Below are positions 1 to 4,546 of a DNA stretch of 5,287 bases, piece after piece. The notes below the pieces were generated by a model that was not told the DNA's origin, ran no database searches, and saw nothing but the letters and a program-made list of their open reading frames with translations. The stretch spans positions 1 through 5,287 of the forward strand of contig JAFKJZ010000247.1 of assembly GCA_017305815.1 (NCBI GenBank), written 5' to 3'. Source of the stretch: Hyphomicrobiales bacterium. GTDB lineage: Bacteria; Pseudomonadota; Alphaproteobacteria; Rhizobiales; Kaistiaceae. The translations under genes and the position numbers were made by a program. Numbering within the stretch: position 1 is the first letter of the stretch; each line of letters starts with the position of its first letter.

Positions 1-1
1 C

Positions 2-595
2 GATGGCGGCGGGCCGATGCTGGACATGGGGCCGTATTACGTCACCGATCTGGTCAATCTGCTCGGCCCCGTCGCCCGTGTGGCCGGCGTCGCCACCAAG
101 CTGCGCGACGAGCGCCTGGTCACCAGCGAGCCGCTCAACGGCACCAGGATCCCGGTCGAGGTCGCGACCCATGTCGCCGGCACGCTGCAATTCGTCTCCG
201 GCGCCGTCGTCACCATCGCCATGAGCTTCGACGTGCCGCGCCACCAGCACAGCCCGATCGAACTCTATGGTTCCGCCGGCTCGATCCTGGTGCCGGATCC
301 GAACCACTTTGGCGGCGATATCAAGCTCGCGACGGCCTCCGACGACTGGCAGACTGTGCCGACGCAGCACGGTTATGCCGATGGCAATTTCCGCGTCATC
401 GGCGTCGCCGACATGGCCGAGGCGATCCGTACCGGCCGGCCGCACCGCGCCAGCGGTGATCTCGCCTTCCATGCGCTGGAGGTGATGGAGGCATTCCAGC
501 GCTCGTCCGACACCGGCGAGCACATCACGATCGCGAGCCGTCCGGAACGTCCGGCCGCTCTGCCGGTCGGCGTCGCCATCGGCGCGCTCGGCTGA
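2..595 (+). CDS. Gfo/Idh/MocA family sugar oxidoreductase, C-terminal part (5' truncated by window edge)
   Basis: This family uses tightly bound or exchangeable NAD(P) to oxidise or reduce hydroxyls of sugars, inositols and sugar glycosides in the cytoplasm. The reading frame is open from base 2 and encodes 197 residues before TGA at 593-595. Full family members have roughly 330-390 residues, so the N-terminal Rossmann domain, including the GxGxxG loop and the EKP lysine, lies outside the window. The visible part opens with the family hallmark GGGPMLDMGPYY, about ten residues before LLGP, and continues through the C-terminal beta-sheet substrate domain (ELYGSAGSI near residues 87-95; MAEAIRTGRPHRASGDLAFHAL is the usual C-terminal stretch). 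The catalytic pair reads D-x-x-x-Y (fragment D8 and Y12) where most members have D-x-x-x-H. From memory this matches the glucose-fructose oxidoreductase type. The thuA-like gene follows after 30 bases, so the two are probably cotranscribed. The family is certain; the substrate is unknown. Confidence 0.95.
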   Translation, partial: DGGGPMLDMGPYYVTDLVNLLGPVARVAGVATKLRDERLVTSEPLNGTRIPVEVATHVAGTLQFVSGAVVTIAMSFDVPRHQHSPIELYGSAGSILVPDPNHFGGDIKLATASDDWQTVPTQHGYADGNFRVIGVADMAEAIRTGRPHRASGDLAFHALEVMEAFQRSSDTGEHITIASRPERPAALPVGVAIGALG

Positions 596-612
596 AGCCA
601 GTTCAATTCAAC

Positions 613-618
613 AGGGAG
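613..618 (+). promoter_or_regulatory. Shine-Dalgarno site of the ThuA-like gene
   Basis: AGGGAG lies seven bases upstream of the ATG at 626, which is good spacing and supports that start. It sits inside the 30-base gap after the Gfo/Idh stop codon, so the downstream gene can be translated from a shared mRNA. Confidence 0.75.
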
Positions 619-625
619 TGAGACC

Positions 626-1270
626 ATGCGCGAGGCATTGATTGTCTGGGGCGGCTGGAGCGGTCATGAGCCGGAGCAGGGCGCCAACATCATCGCCGGG
701 ATGCTCGAGGAGGAAGGCTTCAAGGTCTATGTCGAGAATTCGACCGAGGCCTTTGCCGATCCCGCGATCGCCGACATGAGCCTGATCGTGCCGATCTACA
801 CGATGTCGAAGATCGAGAAGGAGGAGCTTCTCAATCTGACCAAGGCGGTGGAGGGCGGCGTCGGCCTTGCCGGCTATCACGGCGGCATGGGCGACGCATT
901 CCGCGAGGCGGTCGAATACCAGTTCATGGTCGGCGGCCAGTGGGTCGCCCATCCCGGCAACATCATCGACTACCATGTCGACGTGACCAAGCCCGAGGAT
1001 CCGATCATGGCCGGCCTGCCGGCGCGGTTCCCGTACCGGTCCGAGCACTACTACATGCATGTCGATCCCTCGAACGAGGTGCTGGCGACGACGACCTTCA
1101 CCGGCGATCACGCCTACTGGATCGATGGCGTCGTCATGCCGGTGGTCTGGAAGCGCAGGCATGGCAAGGGACGCGTGTTCTATTCGTCGCTCGGCCATGT
1201 CGCGAGCGAGTTCCAGGTGCCGGAAATGAACACGATCATGCGGCGCGGCCTGCTCTGGGCCGCTCGCTGA
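626..1270 (+). CDS. ThuA domain-containing protein
   Basis: This 214-residue protein belongs to the ThuA (trehalose utilisation) family, which has a class I glutamine-amidotransferase-like fold. In rhizobia ThuA works with the Gfo/Idh-type dehydrogenase ThuB in assimilating trehalose and related disaccharides through 3-keto derivatives; its exact chemistry is not settled. Family landmarks are [10 protein letters not shown] near residues 7-16, the elbow-like [14 protein letters not shown] at 80-93 (H85), [10 protein letters not shown] at 102-111, [10 protein letters not shown] at 139-148, and the C-terminal [20 protein letters not shown] at 172-191. The length is normal for a single-domain member. 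The protein contains no cysteine, so it cannot be a Cys-dependent amidotransferase. There is no signal peptide or membrane segment, so it is cytosolic. The ATG start has a good ribosome site. It follows a Gfo/Idh gene, as expected of a ThuA/ThuB-type pair, though in reversed order relative to thuAB. The substrate need not be trehalose, so no symbol is given. Confidence 0.93.
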   Translation: MREALIVWGGWSGHEPEQGANIIAGMLEEEGFKVYVENSTEAFADPAIADMSLIVPIYTMSKIEKEELLNLTKAVEGGVGLAGYHGGMGDAFREAVEYQFMVGGQWVAHPGNIIDYHVDVTKPEDPIMAGLPARFPYRSEHYYMHVDPSNEVLATTTFTGDHAYWIDGVVMPVVWKRRHGKGRVFYSSLGHVASEFQVPEMNTIMRRGLLWAAR

Positions 1271-1276
1271 CGAAGG

Positions 1277-1309
1277 TTCCCGCTGCGGCCGTTCGGGTTG
1301 CGGCGGGAA
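1277..1309 (+). other. Stem-loop directly after the ThuA-like stop codon
   Basis: The arm TTCCCGCTGCGGCC (1277-1290) pairs with 1296-1309 over 14 positions, with G-U wobbles at 1284/1302, 1287/1299 and 1288/1298, leaving a five-base GTTCG loop. It begins six bases after the stop codon at 1268-1270. What follows is AACCACC, not a T-run, so it is not a canonical Rho-independent terminator. It could protect the 3' end of the Gfo/Idh-thuA transcript or act with Rho. The pairing is seen in the sequence; the role is inferred. Confidence 0.5.
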
Positions 1310-1362
1310 ACCACCGTCGTCAGGTGGTCGCATGACCGGCTGATGTCTAAAATATCGCGCCT

Positions 1363-1420
1363 GAACGGGATGGCGGACTTGTCGGCCTGCCCGTTCTCGC
1401 GTCCCTTCTCAGGGACGCGG
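1363..1420 (+). repeat. Two back-to-back inverted repeats (tandem hairpins)
   Basis: The first hairpin pairs GAACGGG (1363-1369) perfectly with CCCGTTC (1390-1396), with a small inner GGC/GCC pairing. The second starts on the very next base: 1397-1406 pairs with 1411-1420 over ten positions (one T-G wobble at the base) around a TCTC loop, with the core CGCGTCCCT/AGGGACGCG. Directly abutting palindromes can stack coaxially in RNA and are also the shape of paired REP-like intergenic repeats. Only one copy is visible here, so it cannot be called a dispersed repeat from this window. Confidence 0.45.
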
Positions 1421-1455
1421 CGCTCAGCTTGACTGATTCGCTTGCGCCAGATCGT

Positions 1456-1507
1456 CGGGACGGTTCCCCGGATCGCAGGCGTCGGCCTGCTTCGGGGGCT
1501 CGTCCCG
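1456..1507 (+). other. Long irregular hairpin in the aldo/keto reductase leader
   Basis: CGGGACG (1456-1462) pairs with CGTCCCG (1501-1507). A G-U pair (1463/1500), a single mismatch (1464/1499) and a T-G pair (1465/1498) follow. Next comes CCCCG (1466-1470) with CGGGG (1493-1497), a 4x2 internal loop, and GCAGGC (1475-1480) with GCCTGC (1485-1490) closing a GTCG tetraloop. In all, 18 pairs are perfect Watson-Crick and 2 are wobbles. The hairpin ends 64 bases before the start codon at 1572, where a leader element would lie. No T-tract or anti-terminator alternative was recognised. The structure is seen; function is not known. Confidence 0.45.
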
Positions 1508-1571
1508 GACTCACGGCCGCACGACTTGCGCCAACAAGACCGCGCCACCTCTGACACCGGACGAGTGATCC

Positions 1572-2603
1572 ATGAAAGCCTCAGACAAGAAGCACCTCAA
1601 GCGCTCCAACATCGACCTGACCCTGCTCGGCCTTGGCACCGCTCCGTTCGGCGGCCTCTATGCGCCGGTCGCGCTGGCCGACGCCGAGGGCGCGATGCAG
1701 GCCGCCTGGGATGCCGGGCTGCGCTATTTCGACAGCGCGCCGATGTATGGTCTTGGCCGTGCCGAGCACCTGATGGGCCATTTCCTGCGCGAGCAGGACG
1801 CCGATTCCTTCCATGTCTCGACCAAGGTCGGCCGGCTGATGAGCTTCGAGCGTCCGGGCCGCGTCCTGCCGCCGGAAGCGCCGAAGAACGAGTTCGACTC
1901 GGGCTGGAGCAACGGCCTGCCGTTCCGCGAGGTGTTCGACTATTCCTATGACGCGATCCTGCGCTCCTATGACGACAGCCGCCAGCGCACCGGTCTCGGT
2001 CGTCTCGACATCCTGTTCCTGCACGACATCGGCCGCGTCACCCATGGCGAACTGCATGATCACCATTGGGGCGCGCTGACCAAGGGCGGCGGCTTCAAGG
2101 CGCTGGCCGAGCTGAAGGCGGCCGGGCTGATCGCCGGCTTCGGCCTCGGCGTCAACGAATGGCAGGTCATCGGCGACGCCATGCAGGAGGCCGATCTCGA
2201 CGTCTGCCTGCTCGCCGGCCGCTATACGCTGCTCGACGGCGACGCGGCCGAGACCTTCCTGCCGCTGGCGCAGAAGCACGAGGTCGATCTGGTCATTGGC
2301 GGCGTGTTCAATTCCGGCATCCTGGCGTCGACCTCGGGCCGCAAGAAGTTCAACTATGTCGACGCGCCGGCCGAGGTCCTGGCGAAGGTGGAGAAGCTCG
2401 AGGCCGTGTGCCGCCGCTTCGACGTGCCGCTGCCGGCCGCCGCGATCCAATATCCGCTGCGCCATCCGGCGGCGACCGTCGTCGTCATCGGCGCCAAGAC
2501 GGCGGCGCAGGTGAAGGGCAATGTCGAGTGGTTCGAGCGCGACATTCCGGAAGAGCTCTGGAGCACGCTCGAGGCCGAGGGCCTCATCCCGGCGCTGCCC
2601 TAG
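1572..2603 (+). CDS. Aldo/keto reductase, aldose 1-dehydrogenase-like (L-fucose/D-threo-aldose or pyridoxal dehydrogenase type)
   Basis: This 343-residue cytosolic NAD(P)-dependent (beta/alpha)8-barrel oxidoreductase is complete. The catalytic tetrad is visible: D54 and Y59 in FDSAPMYG, K85 in STKVGR, and H151 in LFLHDIG. The N-terminal LGLGTAPFGGLY (20-30) and the C-terminal cofactor-binding VVVIGAKTAAQVKGNV (303-318) are standard. LGLGTAPFGGLY, the SAPMYGLGRAEHLMG stretch and LHDIGR resemble, from memory, the subgroup containing D-threo-aldose (L-fucose) 1-dehydrogenases and pyridoxal 4-dehydrogenase, which oxidise aldehydes or lactols to lactones. That subgroup assignment is less sure than the family. 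An in-frame TGA at 1566-1568 fixes the start at the ATG at 1572 or later, and the protein begins at the expected distance from beta-strand 1. The ribosome site is weak, with only GGACGAG at 1559-1565. The gene lies 301 bases downstream of the thuA-like gene, so it may have its own promoter, and it ends 20 bases before a strong terminator. Confidence 0.93.
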   Translation: MKASDKKHLKRSNIDLTLLGLGTAPFGGLYAPVALADAEGAMQAAWDAGLRYFDSAPMYGLGRAEHLMGHFLREQDADSFHVSTKVGRLMSFERPGRVLPPEAPKNEFDSGWSNGLPFREVFDYSYDAILRSYDDSRQRTGLGRLDILFLHDIGRVTHGELHDHHWGALTKGGGFKALAELKAAGLIAGFGLGVNEWQVIGDAMQEADLDVCLLAGRYTLLDGDAAETFLPLAQKHEVDLVIGGVFNSGILASTSGRKKFNYVDAPAEVLAKVEKLEAVCRRFDVPLPAAAIQYPLRHPAATVVVIGAKTAAQVKGNVEWFERDIPEELWSTLEAEGLIPALP

Positions 2604-2623
2604 GCCTGATCCCTTCGCAAAGC

Positions 2624-2649
2624 AAAACGGACCCGTTCGGGTCCGTTTT
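2624..2649. terminator. Bidirectional Rho-independent terminator between convergent genes
   Basis: AAAACGGACCC (2624-2634) is the exact reverse complement of GGGTCCGTTTT (2639-2649), giving an 11-bp stem with a four-base loop. On the plus strand the stem ends in TTTT and continues CATTTT. On the minus strand it ends in TTTT and continues GCTTTGC. The stem lies 20 bases after the aldo/keto reductase stop and 23 bases from the SDR stop, so one element can end both converging transcripts. Confidence 0.92.
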
Positions 2650-2672
2650 CATTTTGAGAGCCGCTACAGACG

Positions 2673-3461
2673 TCAGACCCAGCCGCCGTCGACAATGAAG
2701 CTCTGGTTGGTGCAGGCGCCGGCCTCGTCCGAGGCGAGGAACAGCACCGGCCGGGCGATGTCGTCGGCGTCGAGCTGCCGCTTCAGGCACTGCCGCTCCA
2801 GGATGCGCTTTTCGCCATCGGCGTTGAGCCAGAGGCGACGCTGCCGTTCGGTGATGATCCAGCCGGGCAGCACGGAATTGACGCGGATGTTCTCCGGTCC
2901 GAGCTCGCGCGCCAGACCGCGCGTCAGGCCGATGACTGCGGATTTGGCGCTCAGATAGGCGTCGTTGTCGGCGGCGCCCATCAGGTAGGAAATCGAGCTC
3001 ATGTTGATGATGGCGCCGCCGCCGGCGGCGGCCATGTCTTTGTGCACGGCCTGTGCGCAGAAGAACTGGTGCTTCAGGTTCACGCTGACCGCCCAGTCCC
3101 AGTATTCCGACGTTACGTCGTCGAGCTTGTGGCGCTCGTCATTGGCGGCGTTGTTGACGAGGATGGTGATCGGGCCGAGCGCCTGCCGCACGCGGCCGAT
3201 CGCCGCCTGGATTTCGTCGACCTTGGTGATGTCGACCTTCTCGAAATGGGCGGTGAGGCCGACCTTCGCAAGCGCCGCGATCAGCGCCTCCGAGGCTTCC
3301 TCGGCGATGTCGAAGAAGGCGACGCGGCAGCCCTGTTCGGCGAAGCGGCGGACGATGGTGGCGCCGATGCCGCTGCCGCCGCCGGTGACCAGCGCGACGC
3401 GGCCCTTCAGGCTCGGATAGGTGGCGATGCCGGAACGGCGGGGGGCGTGGTCATCTGTCAT
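2673..3461 (-). CDS. Classical short-chain dehydrogenase/reductase, sugar 1-dehydrogenase (XylB-like) type
   Basis: This 262-residue cytosolic NAD(P)-dependent Rossmann enzyme is complete. It shows the cofactor motif TGGGSGIG (26-33), an acidic residue after beta-2 (D51 in FFDI) that favours NAD over NADP, D77, the NNAAN variant of NNAG at 103-107, and N128. The catalytic S156, Y169 and K173 (YLSAK) follow, then PGW at 199-201 and a C-terminal VDGGWV. YPSLKGR, NDERHKLDDVTSEYWD, QCLK and the GGW ending closely resemble, from memory, the Caulobacter D-xylose 1-dehydrogenase XylB and related aldose dehydrogenases, which convert an aldopyranose to its 1,4- or 1,5-lactone. The exact sugar is not determined. 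The ATG at 3461 has only a weak GAGA-type ribosome site. The gene is the last of a leftward group, 68 bases after the epimerase-like gene, with a hairpin in the gap, and it ends at the shared terminator. Confidence 0.93.
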   Translation of the reverse strand: MTDDHAPRRSGIATYPSLKGRVALVTGGGSGIGATIVRRFAEQGCRVAFFDIAEEASEALIAALAKVGLTAHFEKVDITKVDEIQAAIGRVRQALGPITILVNNAANDERHKLDDVTSEYWDWAVSVNLKHQFFCAQAVHKDMAAAGGGAIINMSSISYLMGAADNDAYLSAKSAVIGLTRGLARELGPENIRVNSVLPGWIITERQRRLWLNADGEKRILERQCLKRQLDADDIARPVLFLASDEAGACTNQSFIVDGGWV

Positions 3462-3490
3462 GGCATCGTCTCGAATGGGATGATTGGCGG

Positions 3491-3516
3491 GGCCGGCCGC
3501 CGCCAGGCGGCCGGCC
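3491..3516 (-). other. GC-only intercistronic hairpin between epimerase and SDR genes
   Basis: GGCCGGCCGCC (3491-3501) and GGCGGCCGGCC (3506-3516) are perfect reverse complements, giving an 11-bp all-G/C stem with a four-base loop. In the direction of transcription it starts 13 bases after the epimerase stop and ends 29 bases before the SDR start codon. No T-run follows on the minus strand, so complete termination is unlikely. Possible roles are partial attenuation, RNA processing, or protection of the upstream message from 3' exonucleases. Confidence 0.6.
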
Positions 3517-3529
3517 TGTAGGAAGCGGA

Positions 3530-4510
3530 TCAGGCCTTGGCGGCCTCTTCGATGATCTTCTGGATGTCGTAGACCGGGCGGTAGCCGAGGATCGATTTCG
3601 CCTTGGCGATTTCGTGGCTGGCGCGGATGGCCGGACCGGGGATCCGGACCTCGACATAGGGGAAGCCGAAGGTCTTGTGCAGCGTCTCGACCGCGACCTT
3701 GTAGGAGAACGGGCTCGGGCCGCTCAGGTTGAAGATCTCGCCGACGGCGGAGACGTCGCTCAGCATCAGGTTGATGCCGCCGACCAGGTCGATGACGTCG
3801 CAGAAATGGAACTCGTAGGGAATGCCGTCCTCGTCGAGCGCGAGCAGCAGCGTGTCTTCCGGTCCGGTCTTGGCCGCGTCGAGCGCCGCAACCGCGTCGG
3901 GACGTCCGAGCGCGGTGAACAGGTTGCGCATCGGCTCGACGAACAGGAAGCGGCCCGACCAGCCGCTCGGCCGCTTGATCTCCTCCGACCGCGCGATCAG
4001 CGCGAAGCGGGCGATGGTGACGGGCACGCCGTGCGAGCGGTGGTAGTAGAGCGCCATGCGCTCGTCGATTTCCTTGGTCAGGCCGTAGAAGCTGTAGGGG
4101 TTCTGCGGATGGCGCTCGTCGATCGGCGAATAGAGCGCCTTCAGCGACGGATAGACCTCGTCGCTCGAGGCGATGAAGAAGCGCTGCAGCTTGACCTTCT
4201 GCGAGACGACGGCGTCGAACAGGTTGAACGTGCCGGCGATGTTCTGCTGGAACAATTCGCGGTCGGCGCCCTGTTCCCAGAGCATGGCGGCGGCGAGATG
4301 CACGACAATGTCGACGCCGGCGACGGCCTGCTCGACCGCTTCCTTGTCGGTGAGCGAGCCGACGATCACCTCGACGCCGGCCTCCTTCAGGCTGTGGAGG
4401 CCCGGATCGCCCGGCAGCACCAGGGCGCGCACGCTGTCGCCCAGCGCCTGTCGGCTCGCCACCATCTGTCGGCCAACCCGTCCGGAGGCCCCCGTGATCA
4501 ATGTCTTCAT
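3530..4510 (-). CDS. NAD-dependent epimerase/dehydratase family protein (extended SDR)
   Basis: This 326-residue extended-SDR protein belongs to the family of UDP-sugar epimerases, nucleotide-sugar dehydratases and some uronate or sugar-acid dehydrogenases. The Rossmann motif TGASGRVG is at residues 6-13, HLAAA at 71-75, and a conserved-position N at 90 (QQN). The serine strand ASSDEVY is at 114-120, and the catalytic Y142 and K146 sit in YGLTK. RFALI at 168-172 corresponds to the usual RxxNxxG strand but lacks the asparagine-glycine part. The C-terminal region (about 180-326) is the substrate domain and includes the typical EIFNLSGPSPFSY and the late LGYRPVYDI. The ATG start places beta-strand 1 immediately at the N terminus and has a clear ribosome site. 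The gene begins 36 bases after the ABC ATPase stop and precedes the SDR by 68 bases, so the three are probably one operon. In a sugar-uptake context a catabolic dehydrogenase or epimerase is likelier than cell-wall nucleotide-sugar synthesis, but this is inference. Confidence 0.92.
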   Translation of the reverse strand: MKTLITGASGRVGRQMVASRQALGDSVRALVLPGDPGLHSLKEAGVEVIVGSLTDKEAVEQAVAGVDIVVHLAAAMLWEQGADRELFQQNIAGTFNLFDAVVSQKVKLQRFFIASSDEVYPSLKALYSPIDERHPQNPYSFYGLTKEIDERMALYYHRSHGVPVTIARFALIARSEEIKRPSGWSGRFLFVEPMRNLFTALGRPDAVAALDAAKTGPEDTLLLALDEDGIPYEFHFCDVIDLVGGINLMLSDVSAVGEIFNLSGPSPFSYKVAVETLHKTFGFPYVEVRIPGPAIRASHEIAKAKSILGYRPVYDIQKIIEEAAKA

Positions 4511-4517
4511 GGTCTCA

Positions 4518-4524
4518 TCCCTCT
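4518..4524 (-). promoter_or_regulatory. Shine-Dalgarno site of the epimerase-like gene
   Basis: On the minus strand AGAGGGA lies seven bases before the ATG at 4510, supporting that start. The following bases TGAGACCATG are identical to those before the ThuA-like start on the other strand. Confidence 0.7.
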
Positions 4525-4546
4525 TTGAGCGCGTGAAAGGCAGGAG

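Larger units (their letters stand above)
1271..1571. other. 301-base intergenic spacer rich in inverted repeats
   Basis: No credible gene lies between the ThuA-like stop and the aldo/keto reductase start. Open frames crossing it lack family resemblance, and the in-frame TGA at 1566-1568 rules out an upstream extension of the reductase. The spacer instead contains five stem-forming segments: 1277-1309, 1310-1328 (ACCACC pairing with GGTGGT), 1363-1396, 1397-1420 and 1456-1507. The only AT-rich patch is TAAAATAT at 1348-1355. No T-tract follows any of the stems on the plus strand, so none is a standard intrinsic terminator. The region probably carries the 5' untranslated leader and promoter of the reductase gene, but no promoter can be placed with confidence. 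Confidence 0.6.

Noticed and set aside
608..1333. Open frame (241 codons) on the minus strand opposite the ThuA-like gene
   Set aside because: No family features, a biased shadow composition, and the plus-strand frame is a clear ThuA protein with a good ribosome site.
1325..1353. Possible promoter with TAAAAT at 1348-1353 as a -10 box
   Set aside because: The corresponding -35 position (TGGTCG at 1325-1330) matches only half of TTGACA. It is noted because it is the only AT-rich patch in the spacer and would start transcription just before the tandem hairpins.
1428..1456. Possible promoter with CTTGAC at 1428-1433, the alphaproteobacterial -35 consensus
   Set aside because: The hexamer at the right spacing (ATCGTC near 1451-1456) is a poor -10 match, so the promoter cannot be supported.
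1271..1571. tRNA, CRISPR array, insertion sequence or attachment site in the spacer
   Set aside because: No cloverleaf, no regularly spaced direct repeats, no transposase fragment and no flanking target duplication were seen.
1442..1951. Plus-strand frame starting at TTG in the spacer and running into the reductase gene
   Set aside because: Most of it is the +2 shadow of the reductase, the start is a TTG without a ribosome site, and no motif is seen.
1581..2465. Long open frame (294 codons) on the minus strand inside the aldo/keto reductase gene
   Set aside because: Its translation is rich in R, A, G, Q and E without any family motif, and it lies exactly antisense to a gene with a full catalytic tetrad. 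It is a by-product of GC-rich third positions.
3614..4528. Long open frame (304 codons) on the plus strand across the epimerase-like gene
   Set aside because: Low-complexity, charged translation with no recognisable domain, antisense to a protein with clear extended-SDR motifs.
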